Shown here: one piece after another, positions 46,588-56,078 of the stretch
Layout of the letters: each line of letters begins with the position of its first letter
Position numbering within the stretch: position 1 is the stretch's first letter
Assembly: GCA_022653675.1 (NCBI GenBank)
Contig: JALCST010000001.1
Span: 62,001-126,000, forward strand
Origin: Bacteroidales bacterium
Lineage (GTDB): Bacteria; Bacteroidota; Bacteroidia; Bacteroidales; UBA932
DNA: 64,000 bases
Reading direction: 5' to 3'
Program-made: the position numbers and the translations under genes
The notes under the pieces: generated by a model
Databases searched by the model: none
What the model saw: only the letters and a program-made list of their open reading frames with translations
What the model was told of the DNA's origin: nothing

Positions 46588-47682
46588 ATGTATCTCCGTA
46601 AAATTATTCTATCGAATTTCAAGAATATAGCCCAGGCTGAACTGGAATTTTCCGATAAGTTCAATTCCATACTTGGAGATAATGGCGAAGGTAAGACGAA
46701 CTTGCTCGATGCTATTTATTATCTGTCCGTTACAAAAAGTTATTTCAGTCATTCCGATCGTTATGTGATTCGCTGCGGCGAAGAAAAAGCTGCTCTTAAC
46801 GGATTGTTTTCACTCGACGGGGATACGGAAGAGATTGCGATCGGAGTCGACTCCAAGGGGGTCAAGCAGTTGAAACGAAATAAGAAGATGTATCACAGGA
46901 TATCCGAATATATCGGCCTTATCCCTGTCGTGATGGTATCTCCATACGATTCCGAACTGGTCAACGATTCCGGGGAGATGAGAAGGAGATTCATGAATCT
47001 GATACTGTTTCAGATTGACAGAGAATATCTGTCGAAACTACAGTCCTACAATCGCCTGATCGTCCAGCGCAATTCGCTTCTAAGGAGCGACTTGCCTTCC
47101 GATGACCTCCTTATGACCTTCGCCGAACAACTTTCCTCTCTGGGGCAATCGATTTACGAATCCAGAAAAAGGCTTTGCGAGTCGTTCGCAGAACCTTTGG
47201 CCGAATATTACTCGGTGATTTCAGGGCGAAAGGAGACGGTGGATCTGGAATACGGTTCCCAGCTTTCCGGTGATACTCTTTTGAAACTCATGGAATCATC
47301 GCTTGGAAGGGATAAGGAACTAAGATACACTACTTGCGGAATCCAGCGTGATGACATGGTTTTTCAAATGGATGGATCAAGTATCCGCCGTTATGGATCA
47401 CAAGGCCAGCAAAAGAGTTTTCTGATAGCCCTAAAACTTGCCGAATTTAGTATTATGAAGGAACATTACGGATTTTCTCCTATCCTTCTTCTCGACGATT
47501 TGTTCGACCGTCTTGATTCACACAGGGTAGGCAAACTCATATCGCTTGTAGCGAGCGATCGCTTCGGGCAAATTTTCCTTACCGACAGCAATCCGGAAAG
47601 GATTTCATCGATAATCAGGGATTCTGGGGCCGGTAAGGCTGCATATTCCGTAAAATCCGGACAGTTTGAAAGGATCGAATAA
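46588..47682 (+). CDS. recF: DNA replication and repair protein RecF
   Basis: Start set at MYLRKIILSNFKNIAQAELEF; Walker A GDNGEGKTNLLDAIYYLSV; LLLDDLFDRLD. Confidence 0.95.
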   Translation: MYLRKIILSNFKNIAQAELEFSDKFNSILGDNGEGKTNLLDAIYYLSVTKSYFSHSDRYVIRCGEEKAALNGLFSLDGDTEEIAIGVDSKGVKQLKRNKKMYHRISEYIGLIPVVMVSPYDSELVNDSGEMRRRFMNLILFQIDREYLSKLQSYNRLIVQRNSLLRSDLPSDDLLMTFAEQLSSLGQSIYESRKRLCESFAEPLAEYYSVISGRKETVDLEYGSQLSGDTLLKLMESSLGRDKELRYTTCGIQRDDMVFQMDGSSIRRYGSQGQQKSFLIALKLAEFSIMKEHYGFSPILLLDDLFDRLDSHRVGKLISLVASDRFGQIFLTDSNPERISSIIRDSGAGKAAYSVKSGQFERIE

Positions 47683-47696
47683 TAAATTTAAATGCA

Positions 47697-47987
47697 ATGG
47701 ATCGCAACAATACTCACATGCTTTCGGAAATCTTGAACCAGATAGCCAAAGAGGAAAAATTCCATTCCGGGCTTCAGCGTCAGAAGGTTTTCAACGCATT
47801 CGATTTGGTCATAGGGAAGAGTGCGGCATCTTATGTTATTTCACACGAATTGAAAAGGGGAGTATTATACTGCACCATGGGGTCTTCGGTTGTGCGAAGC
47901 GAACTTTATCCCTCCTTGGAAAGGATACGGAAAGGAGTCAATTCCGCTTTGCAGGATGAAATCGTAAAAAAGATTGTATTGAGATGA
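47697..47987 (+). CDS. DUF721 domain protein
   Basis: 96 aa immediately downstream of recF; ELKRGVLYCTMGSSVVRSELYPSLERI. Confidence 0.82.
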   Translation: MDRNNTHMLSEILNQIAKEEKFHSGLQRQKVFNAFDLVIGKSAASYVISHELKRGVLYCTMGSSVVRSELYPSLERIRKGVNSALQDEIVKKIVLR

Positions 47988-48979
47988 AGATTGTAGCTGA
48001 CGAAGCTGTTCCATTCCTGCGGGGAGTTTTAGAGCCCTATGCGGAAATATCATATATGCCGGCATCTGCAATCGATGCCGCCGCTTGCCGTAATGCCGAT
48101 GCCCTCATCGTAAGGACGCGTACCAAATGCGATGCCGGCCTGCTGGCTGGCAGTTGCGTTGGCTTTATAGGTACGGCGACTATAGGGACCGACCATATAG
48201 ACCGCCAATATTGCGCATCGCGCGGCATAAAGGTGGCCAATGCGCCGGGATGCAACTCTTCCGCCGTAATGCAATATGTCGCCACTGCATTGCTCAAGGT
48301 GGCTGAAATGCACGATATTGATTTGAAAAGCAGCACATTGGGAGTAATAGGCGTGGGCCATGTGGGAAGAAAAGTGAAGAGAGTGGCGGAGTGGATGGGA
48401 ATGAAAGTCCTGCTGAACGATCCTCCGCTTGAAAGGCTCGGCGGTTCCGGAATGGATTTCGTTTCATTGGGAAAGCTGCTCGATGCATCGGATATGGTGA
48501 CCCTCCATGTTCCTCTGGATGAGTCCACTTATGGGATGGTTGGCTCTGAATTCTTCATGAAGCTCGGTAAGGGAAAGGTTTTCATCAATGCTTCACGCGG
48601 CGATGTGGTGAAAGGTCCGGCATTGTTGGAATATTCCGCCAGTGCCGGGTCAATAGTGCTGGATGTCTGGCCCGGGGAACCGCGCATATCCCGTGAGCTG
48701 ATTGCGGCAGCCGATATCGCCACCCCCCATGTCGCGGGATACTCGAAGCAGGGCAAGATAAATGGAACGACTGCGGTGATAACCGCTCTGGCGAAACGTT
48801 TCTCGATAGTCCCGCTGACGGGATTCTCGTTGCCGCCGGCAAGCGTGAAAATATCCTCGCCGGCGGAGATCCCGGGATTGTACGACATAATGGCGGACGA
48901 TGCCGCCCTTCGCGCGCATCCGGAAGAGTTCGAATCTTTAAGAAACAAATACTATTACAGAAATGAATTCTACTTTTGA
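47984..48979 (+). CDS. pdxB: 4-phosphoerythronate dehydrogenase
   Basis: MKIVADEAVPFLRGVLEPYAEI; GTATIGTDHID; GVIGVGHVGRKV; ATPHVAGYSKQGKINGT. Confidence 0.94.
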   Translation: MKIVADEAVPFLRGVLEPYAEISYMPASAIDAAACRNADALIVRTRTKCDAGLLAGSCVGFIGTATIGTDHIDRQYCASRGIKVANAPGCNSSAVMQYVATALLKVAEMHDIDLKSSTLGVIGVGHVGRKVKRVAEWMGMKVLLNDPPLERLGGSGMDFVSLGKLLDASDMVTLHVPLDESTYGMVGSEFFMKLGKGKVFINASRGDVVKGPALLEYSASAGSIVLDVWPGEPRISRELIAAADIATPHVAGYSKQGKINGTTAVITALAKRFSIVPLTGFSLPPASVKISSPAEIPGLYDIMADDAALRAHPEEFESLRNKYYYRNEFYF

Positions 48980-50462
48980 CAAACTTGATATCGAATCTCT
49001 GAAATCCAGAGGTATTTCGCAGGCGGAAGCCGAAAGGCAGCTTTCGGCGTTCAAAACCGGGTTCCCTTATCTTGAGGTCTTGGAGCCGGCCACAGCGAAA
49101 CATGGGATAATGGTGCTTGACGAGGAGGAACGGAAAAAGGCCCTTGAGACATATTCCGCATGCGACAGGAGGGTAATGAAATTCGTACCCGCTTCGGGTG
49201 CGGCTTCGAGGATGTTCAAGGATCTGTTCGCAGCGTCCGACGCATTGAAGAATGGGCAAAACATAGAAGGGACGCCGGGACGGAAATTCCTGGATAATAT
49301 CCGAAAGTTCGCATTCTACAATCCGAAACTCTACGGGGGGTTGGATTCTCTCGGCATGTTGGATGCGACCCTTTCCGAACGTGGCTTGAATTATGGTTCG
49401 AAGCCAAAAGGCGAAGTCTTGTTCCACCGTTACGGAGATCTGAGCCGGACGGCGTTCGAGGAGCATCTCGTGGAGGGTGCCTTGTACGCTTCCGGAAAAG
49501 GAATAGTCAGAATTGCTTTCTCGGTTTCCCCGGAACATATGGAAAGTTTCAGGCGATTGTTCGAACTCGTCCGTACGGCATACGAGTCCCGCTTCGGGAT
49601 CCGTTATGAAGTTTCTTTCACAGTGCAATCGCCGTCGACAGATACGATAGCGGTGGATGAAAATAACAGGCCTTTCAGGAAGGAGGATGGTTCGCTGCTA
49701 TTCAGGCCGGGAGGACATGGTTCGCTGATCAGGAATCTCGGTGCGCTGGATACGGATGTCGTCATAGTGAAAAATATCGATAATGTGGTAAGAGAGAGTC
49801 TTGTGGATGATACAGTCCTCTGGAAGAAGATTCTTGCCGGAGTTCTCTTGCAACTCGCGGATAGAAGTTTCGGTTATATACACCGTCTCGATGCCTGCCT
49901 TGACCCCAAGGAATGCCATGAAGACACCGTCGCACTCTGCAGGGATATAACCGGTTTCCTGGAATCCGAGTTCTGCGTAACCGTACCGAATGTGTCGCCG
50001 GATATAATGCCTCTCTATCTCAAAGAAAAACTCAACCGTCCGATTCGCGTTTGCGGAATGGTCAGAAACGAAGGGGAGCCGGGCGGAGGGCCGTTCATAG
50101 TACGTGATGCCGATGGAGCCACTTCGCTCCAGATTCTCGAAAGCGTGCAACTCGACAAGTCAGATCCGGGGACTGCTGCGCTCCTGTCTGCGGCGACGCA
50201 TTTCAACCCCGTTGACATTGCCTGCCTTATCACCGATTATAAAGGCAATAAATTTAACCTTGAACGCTATGTGGATGAACAGGCCGGATTCATCTCTTAC
50301 AAGAGCTACGGTGGACGTGCCCTCAAGGCTCTCGAAAGGCCGGGTCTGTGGAACGGTGCGATGTCCAACTGGAATACGGCATTCGTCGAAACACCGCTCG
50401 CCACTTTCAATCCGGTAAAGACGGTGTTGGATCTACTGCGGCCCGAACACTGTTCAGAATAA
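48963..50462 (+). CDS. DUF4301 family protein
   Basis: 499 aa; FDKLDIESLKSRGISQAEAERQLSAFKTGFPYLEVLEPAT; RVMKFVPASGAASRMFKDLF. Confidence 0.85.
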   Translation: MNSTFDKLDIESLKSRGISQAEAERQLSAFKTGFPYLEVLEPATAKHGIMVLDEEERKKALETYSACDRRVMKFVPASGAASRMFKDLFAASDALKNGQNIEGTPGRKFLDNIRKFAFYNPKLYGGLDSLGMLDATLSERGLNYGSKPKGEVLFHRYGDLSRTAFEEHLVEGALYASGKGIVRIAFSVSPEHMESFRRLFELVRTAYESRFGIRYEVSFTVQSPSTDTIAVDENNRPFRKEDGSLLFRPGGHGSLIRNLGALDTDVVIVKNIDNVVRESLVDDTVLWKKILAGVLLQLADRSFGYIHRLDACLDPKECHEDTVALCRDITGFLESEFCVTVPNVSPDIMPLYLKEKLNRPIRVCGMVRNEGEPGGGPFIVRDADGATSLQILESVQLDKSDPGTAALLSAATHFNPVDIACLITDYKGNKFNLERYVDEQAGFISYKSYGGRALKALERPGLWNGAMSNWNTAFVETPLATFNPVKTVLDLLRPEHCSE

Positions 50463-50515
50463 GGTGCTTATCCGTTTACGATGCTGTGGTAGTGGCATAA
50501 CAGGAGTTTCCCGTA

Positions 50516-51385
50516 TCAATGCTGCATCGCCGCCTGCAAGGTGTTCTGCAGAAGGGATGCTATGGTCATCGGCCCAACGCCGCCCGGTACGGGGGTTATG
50601 AACGAACATTTAGGGGCCACCCTGTCGAAATCCACGTCTCCCTTGTTTACGTACCCCCTCGGAGTATCAGCAGGAACGCGGGTGATCCCTACGTCGATAA
50701 CCACCGCCCCTTCGTGTACCATGTCTTCCTTGACGAAGCCGGGGATGCCCAGGTCTGTGACGATCATGTCGGCGTTTAGCGTGAAGGATCTTATGTCTCT
50801 GGTGTGGCTGTGGCACAGCGTTACGGTGCAGTCTCCGTAATCAGATTTTTGCGAAAGCAGGTTTGCGATCGGCCTGCCCACGATGCTGCTGCGTCCCAGT
50901 ACTACGCAGTTCATGCCGCTCGTATGGATGCCGTATCTTTGGAGCAGGGTAAGTATTCCCTTTGGCGTGGCGGATATTAGTGACGGGAGCCCGAGCGTCA
51001 TCTTTCCAACGTTGACCGGATGGAACCCGTCTACGTCCTTTGAAGGGGATATGGCCATTACGATCGCAGTTTCGTCGATATGCTTCGGCAGAGGAACCTG
51101 GCAGATCAGGCCGTCGATATCTGCGTCATCGTTGATCCGGGCCACCTCTTCCAGCAGGAACTCCTGGGTTATGGTATCCGGATAGCGCAGGATGGTTGAT
51201 TTGAATCCGACCTCGGCACATGCCCTCTCCTTTGATGCAACGTAAGTCATGCTTGCTCCGTCGTTCCCGACCAGCATGGCGCACAAATGTGGCCTTTTGC
51301 CTCCCCTTCCGGTTATTTCTTCAACCTTTTTCTTCATTTCGGCCCTTATCTCGGCCGCTACCTTTTTTCCGTCCAGTATCGTCAT
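50516..51385 (-). CDS. folD: Methylenetetrahydrofolate dehydrogenase/cyclohydrolase
   Basis: DGLICQVPLPKHIDE; VVLGRSSIVGRPIANLL; FITPVPGGVGPMTIASLLQNTL. Confidence 0.97.
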   Translation of the reverse strand: MTILDGKKVAAEIRAEMKKKVEEITGRGGKRPHLCAMLVGNDGASMTYVASKERACAEVGFKSTILRYPDTITQEFLLEEVARINDDADIDGLICQVPLPKHIDETAIVMAISPSKDVDGFHPVNVGKMTLGLPSLISATPKGILTLLQRYGIHTSGMNCVVLGRSSIVGRPIANLLSQKSDYGDCTVTLCHSHTRDIRSFTLNADMIVTDLGIPGFVKEDMVHEGAVVIDVGITRVPADTPRGYVNKGDVDFDRVAPKCSFITPVPGGVGPMTIASLLQNTLQAAMQH

Positions 51386-52698
51386 TTTTTTCTCATGTTT
51401 GTCATTAACTTTCCAGTTGCCATGTTATGCATGGATTTTCTTGTTGCTTCGAACTGTTTCAGAAGCCTGTTGATTTCAGGGATAGAAGTCCCGCTTCCTT
51501 CCGCTATGCGCTTTCTCCGGCTTCCGTTTATGATCTCAGGATGTTCGCGTTCCTCTACGGTCATGGATTGGATTATCGCTTCGACTCCCTTGAAGGCGCT
51601 GTTGTCTATTTCGGTGCCGCGCAAAGCCTTGTCCATTCCAGGTATCATTCCAGCGAGATCCTTGATGTTCCCCATTTTCTTTATGGATTGTATCTGGTCG
51701 TAGAAATCGGAAAGGGTGAACTGGTTTTTAGCCAGTTTCTTGTGCAGTTTCCTGGCTTCGTCCTCATCATATTGTTCCTGGGCTTTTTCCACCAGGGAAA
51801 CCACGTCTCCCATCCCCAGGATCCTGTCGGCTATGCGCTTGGGATAGAAAACGTCGAGAGCATCCAGCTTTTCTCCGCTGCTGACGAATTTGATGGGTTT
51901 TCCCACGACCGCTTTTATGGAAAGGGCGGCGCCGCCTCTGGTATCGCCATCCATCTTGGTAAGGACGACTCCATCGTAGTCGAGACGCTCGTTGAAGGCC
52001 CTTGCTGTCTCTACGGCGTCCTGGCCTGTCATAGAATCCACGACGAACAGGGTTTCGGTAGGCTTCACGGCCTCTTTGATGGCTGCGATCTCATCCATCA
52101 TCTCGCCGTCCACCGCAAGGCGTCCTGCCGTATCTATTATGACTACTGATATGCTGTTGCGCTTAGCTTCAGCGACTGCGTCCCTCGCTATCCTGACCGG
52201 ATCCTTTACCCCATCCTCCGTATACATCGGGACCTCCACCTGATCGGAAAGAACTTTGAGCTGCTCGATCGCCGCAGGACGGTAAACGTCTCCGGCAACC
52301 GTCATGACCTGCATCGAATGTTTCGATTTCAGGTTGTTCGCCAGTTTCCCTACGAACGTGGTCTTCCCGGAGCCTTGCAGGCCTGCTACCAACACTATGC
52401 CCGGCTTTCCCTTTACATTGATGTCGTAGGAATCGCTCCCCATGAGTTCTGCCAATTCGTCGTGCACTATCTTCACCATCATCTGTTCCGGCTTGACGGC
52501 AGTGAGCACGTCCTGGCCCAAGGCTTTTTTCTTGACGTTGTCGCAGAATTGTTTCGCTATCTTATAGCTGACGTCGGCATCCAATAGGGCACGCCGGACA
52601 TCCTTGAGAGTTTCGGAAACGTTTATCTCCGTTATTTTTCCCTGGCCTTTGAGAATCTTGAAAGATTTCTCGAGGCGGTCCATCAATGATTCAAACAT
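51382..52698 (-). CDS. ffh: Signal recognition particle protein
   Basis: VAGLQGSGKTTFVGKLANNL; VIIDTAGRL; TKMDGDTRGGAALS; Met-rich M domain. Confidence 0.98.
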   Translation of the reverse strand: MFESLMDRLEKSFKILKGQGKITEINVSETLKDVRRALLDADVSYKIAKQFCDNVKKKALGQDVLTAVKPEQMMVKIVHDELAELMGSDSYDINVKGKPGIVLVAGLQGSGKTTFVGKLANNLKSKHSMQVMTVAGDVYRPAAIEQLKVLSDQVEVPMYTEDGVKDPVRIARDAVAEAKRNSISVVIIDTAGRLAVDGEMMDEIAAIKEAVKPTETLFVVDSMTGQDAVETARAFNERLDYDGVVLTKMDGDTRGGAALSIKAVVGKPIKFVSSGEKLDALDVFYPKRIADRILGMGDVVSLVEKAQEQYDEDEARKLHKKLAKNQFTLSDFYDQIQSIKKMGNIKDLAGMIPGMDKALRGTEIDNSAFKGVEAIIQSMTVEEREHPEIINGSRRKRIAEGSGTSIPEINRLLKQFEATRKSMHNMATGKLMTNMRKK

Positions 52699-53879
52699 TA
52701 TTCGTCTATGTTGCTTTTATATTCGTTTAATCTGTCGCTGTAATATGCTTTGGCGAAATCCCGACGGTTATATTTCATTTCCATCACCTCCCCGTAAGCT
52801 CCTGCAGAGCAGATGGCCAACAGGTCGCCGCGCCCGCATTCGGGAAGAACTGCGTCGGTCGCGAACTTGTCGGAGGTTTCGCATACAGGTCCGACGACAT
52901 CGTACGTCTGGCAGTCGCGGTAGGATGAAAGATTCATTATCCTGTGCTTTGCCCGGTACAATGCCGGACGTATGAGGTTGTTCATCCCGGCGTCCACAAT
53001 CACGAACTTCCTTTCGCCGTTATCCTTGATGAACAGTACCCTGGTTACCAGATATCCGGATTGTGCGACTATGGACCTGCCCGGTTCTAGGTGTACCCGG
53101 ACCCCTTCTGGCAAGGACAGGCTGGAACGGATGGTTTCGAAATATTTTGTGAAGTTTGGAATCCCGTGGGCTTCTGGATTGTCGTAATCTACCCCCAATC
53201 CTCCGCCCAGATTCAGGTCGGTTACTTTGAATCCTCTTTCTCCGAAGATCCGCACTTCGGCACAGGCCTTTTCGCACAGGAGGCGGAACGCCTGCATGTC
53301 GGTTATTTGCGAGCCGATGTGGAAGTGAAGCCCCACGAATTCGCAGTTCGTCAACTTTGGAAAAAGCTCGAAAAAGCGCGGCAGCATCTTTTCGGTGAAT
53401 CCGAACTTGTCTATGCAACGTCCGGTGGAGATGTAATTGTTCGTATGTGCGTCGATGTTAGGGTTGATTCTCAACGCCACACGTGCCTTCTTACCGAGTC
53501 GGGATGCGATGGAGTCTATTACCGAAAGTTCCTGCAGGGATTCGCAATTGAAGCAGAGTATGCCTGCTTCAAGCGCGAAGCGTATTTCGGCATCTGTCTT
53601 ACCCACACCCGCGAAGACTATTTTCCTGGGGTCGAATCCCTCTTTCATAGCCGCCTTGATTTCGTTGCCAGACACGCAGTCCGCTCCGAGTCCAGCTTTG
53701 CATATCAAGCGCAGTATAGGTGAGTCGCAGTTCGCTTTCACTGCGTAATGGGCCATCCATCCGTATTGGGAAAGTTGCGTGTTGTATTCTGATAAGGTCT
53801 TGTCAAGCAGCTCCATGTCATAATAATAGAACGGGCTCCTGAATCTCTGAAAGCATTCCAGTGCTTCTTTCGTTATCAT
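52698..53879 (-). CDS. lysA: Diaminopimelate decarboxylase
   Basis: PFYYYDMELL; HYAVKANCDSPILRLI; GLHFHIGSQI; NLGGGLGVDYD; EPGRSIVA; GAYGEVMEMKYN. Confidence 0.92.
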   Translation of the reverse strand: MITKEALECFQRFRSPFYYYDMELLDKTLSEYNTQLSQYGWMAHYAVKANCDSPILRLICKAGLGADCVSGNEIKAAMKEGFDPRKIVFAGVGKTDAEIRFALEAGILCFNCESLQELSVIDSIASRLGKKARVALRINPNIDAHTNNYISTGRCIDKFGFTEKMLPRFFELFPKLTNCEFVGLHFHIGSQITDMQAFRLLCEKACAEVRIFGERGFKVTDLNLGGGLGVDYDNPEAHGIPNFTKYFETIRSSLSLPEGVRVHLEPGRSIVAQSGYLVTRVLFIKDNGERKFVIVDAGMNNLIRPALYRAKHRIMNLSSYRDCQTYDVVGPVCETSDKFATDAVLPECGRGDLLAICSAGAYGEVMEMKYNRRDFAKAYYSDRLNEYKSNIDE

Positions 53880-53904
53880 TCTTTTGAAGAGAAAATATTT
53901 CCCG

Positions 53905-53912
53905 CAAAAATA
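53905..53912 (-). promoter_or_regulatory. -7 box (TATTTTTG) for lysA-ffh-folD
   Basis: TAnnTTTG on the minus strand 25 nt upstream of lysA. Confidence 0.5.
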
Positions 53913-53977
53913 GATAAAATTCCTGCCGAATCGCTAATTTCGCAGCCGATTTCGAACTTCATTTAATATCATATAAA

Positions 53978-54961
53978 ATGGAAAAGAAAAAAGGACCTAT
54001 TTCACAATTTATTCTTCACAATTATCGCCACTTCAATTCGGCTTGCCTCGTAGATGCTTCAAAGGCATACGAGCAGTTGCTGGATGAAGGAGGCAAGATG
54101 TTCCTGGCCATGGCCGGCGCCATGAGCACCGGTGAGCTCGGCTTAACCCTCGCCGAAATGGTTCGTCAGGACAAGTTCGCTGCAGTCTGCTGTTCTGCGA
54201 ATAACCTTGAGGAGGATATTATGAATCTGGTGGCCAACAAGCATTACAAGAGAGTTCCCAATTACCGCGACCTGACTCCGGAAATGGAACAGGATTTGCT
54301 CGACCATCATATGAACCGCGTCACGGATACCTGCATCCCGGAAGACGAAGCTTTCCGCGTACTCGAAAAATTCCTCGTAGAGATATGGAAGGATGCCCAG
54401 GCCAAGGGCGAACGCCTTCTGCCTTACGAATACATGTATCGCCTGATCCGCAGCGGAAAACTCGAACCTTACTACGAGATCGACCCAAAGGACAGTTGGG
54501 TTCTGGCTGCATGTGAAAAGAACATCCCAATATTCGTTCCGGCATGGGAGGATTGTACTACCGGGAACATCTTTACGGCACATGTAATCCGCGGCGAACT
54601 GGATGTAAACATAGTCAAGAATGGCATAGAAACCATGATGGCTCTAGTGGATTGGTATAAGAAAAATGTATTCGGGACCCGTGGATGCGGATTCTTCCAG
54701 ATCGGCGGCGGCACCGCAGGGGATTTCCCTATATGCTCGGTTCCCATGATGTCGCAGGATCTCCAGTGGAAGGACGTTCCTCTTTGGCAGTATTTCTGCC
54801 AGATTTCCGATTCCACCACATCCTACGGTTCCTATTCTGGTGCCGTCCCGAATGAGAAGATAACATGGGGCAAATTGTCGGCAAACACTCCCAAGTTCAT
54901 AGTCGAGTCCGATGCGACCATAGTGGCTCCTCTGATGTTCGCTTATATCCTCGGATGGTAA
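53978..54961 (+). CDS. Deoxyhypusine synthase-like family protein
   Basis: MFLAMAGAMSTGELGLTLAEMVRQ; FQIGGGTAGDFPICSVPMM; SYSGAVPNEKITWGKL, aligning with the catalytic-Lys SWGKI region of deoxyhypusine synthases. Confidence 0.9.
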   Translation: MEKKKGPISQFILHNYRHFNSACLVDASKAYEQLLDEGGKMFLAMAGAMSTGELGLTLAEMVRQDKFAAVCCSANNLEEDIMNLVANKHYKRVPNYRDLTPEMEQDLLDHHMNRVTDTCIPEDEAFRVLEKFLVEIWKDAQAKGERLLPYEYMYRLIRSGKLEPYYEIDPKDSWVLAACEKNIPIFVPAWEDCTTGNIFTAHVIRGELDVNIVKNGIETMMALVDWYKKNVFGTRGCGFFQIGGGTAGDFPICSVPMMSQDLQWKDVPLWQYFCQISDSTTSYGSYSGAVPNEKITWGKLSANTPKFIVESDATIVAPLMFAYILGW

Positions 54962-54967
54962 CCATGG

Positions 54968-55843
54968 CTAGTGTAGATCCCTGTAGGAGTATTTTTCTAT
55001 CACCATACCGTCCTTGAGAACAAGAATGAGAGGCATTTCCCCGTTAGTTATCCTGAAAAATATGGAAGGCGGGATGAAGAACCAATCGCTGCAGTCAAGT
55101 CCGGTCTCCCTGAAGTAGTAAGCGGCGTCGCGTTCTTTTCCTCCGATGGCTGCTATGACCGGGGCTTCTGAAAATTCCCCTCTCTTGCGCAGTGTTGCCA
55201 GCTTGATGGCCGACATTCTGCAGAAATCGCATTTTAGGCTGTAGAAGCATAATATCTTCTCGCCGTCGAACACCCGTTCAGGAATGTATTTTCTTGAACG
55301 GGCTTTTTCGAAAGCGGATGTATTCAGAGTGGTGTATTTACCGTATCCTTCGTATCTCCAGTTGTCGGGGGGAGAAATTATAAGGACGGCAGCAAGGCAT
55401 GCCGCCGGGACGAGGATCCGCCATGGCCATTTCCGTTTCATGCGAAATGATTCACAGCCGTATGAAATGCCGAGTACTACCATGAAAACCAAATTCTTGA
55501 CTATAGACTGGACAGGATCCAGATCGATGAATCCCCCAAAGCAGTTGCAGCTTTCAGAATTGCCTGCGAAATGAAGGATGATCAATCTCAGGGTGAAAAT
55601 GGCAAGGAGGATCATGCCGGCCCACCAAGCCGGCTTGGCGTCGCAGTTCGCCAGCATCCAGATTCCAAGGAAAGCTTCCAGGGCAATAAGAAGGCGCGCA
55701 GAAAGGAACGCCGCCCACAAAGGCATCATGCCGAAGCTGAAAACATAAATTTCGAATGAATCGATCGACAGCAGTTTCGCTATGGATGCGAAGACAAACA
55801 TCAAGCCGGTAAGGGCCCGAGGTATGTATTCCCAATTTCTCAA
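54968..55843 (-). CDS. MauE/DoxX-like membrane protein fused to a thioredoxin-like domain
   Basis: N-terminal 4-TM MauE-like region with CNCFGGF; C-terminal ILCFYSLKCDFCRMSAIKL with a CxxC motif. Confidence 0.8.
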   Translation of the reverse strand: MRNWEYIPRALTGLMFVFASIAKLLSIDSFEIYVFSFGMMPLWAAFLSARLLIALEAFLGIWMLANCDAKPAWWAGMILLAIFTLRLIILHFAGNSESCNCFGGFIDLDPVQSIVKNLVFMVVLGISYGCESFRMKRKWPWRILVPAACLAAVLIISPPDNWRYEGYGKYTTLNTSAFEKARSRKYIPERVFDGEKILCFYSLKCDFCRMSAIKLATLRKRGEFSEAPVIAAIGGKERDAAYYFRETGLDCSDWFFIPPSIFFRITNGEMPLILVLKDGMVIEKYSYRDLH

Positions 55844-55846
55844 ATG

Positions 55847-56065
55847 CTAGAAAACCTTAGGGTTGCACTTAACCTCGGTGCTCTGCCCCAATACCGTTAC
55901 GGAATAGTTGTAGTCGCTGCAGTTTTTATCTTCATCTTTGTCGATAACTTCGTCCACTACGACATCGTCGTTGATTTTGGAAACGCAATGGCACTTTTTC
56001 GAACATCCGGAAAGTGATAGCGTTAGGGCTGCAGCAATTAGAATCACAAATATTTTTTTCTTCAT
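55847..56065 (-). CDS. Cys-rich mini-lipoprotein, unknown function
   Basis: 72 aa: MKKKIFVILIAAALTLSLSGCSKKCHCVSK...; clear lipoprotein signal peptide; C-H-C plus two further Cys; short gaps to both neighbours. Confidence 0.75.
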   Translation of the reverse strand: MKKKIFVILIAAALTLSLSGCSKKCHCVSKINDDVVVDEVIDKDEDKNCSDYNYSVTVLGQSTEVKCNPKVF

Positions 56066-56078
56066 ACTATTAATAAGG

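Noticed and set aside
48585-49628. 347-aa minus-strand ORF across pdxB/DUF4301
   Set aside because: Arg/His/Pro/Ser-rich, no recognisable motif, fully antisense to two well-supported genes; looks like a by-product of GC-biased codon use.
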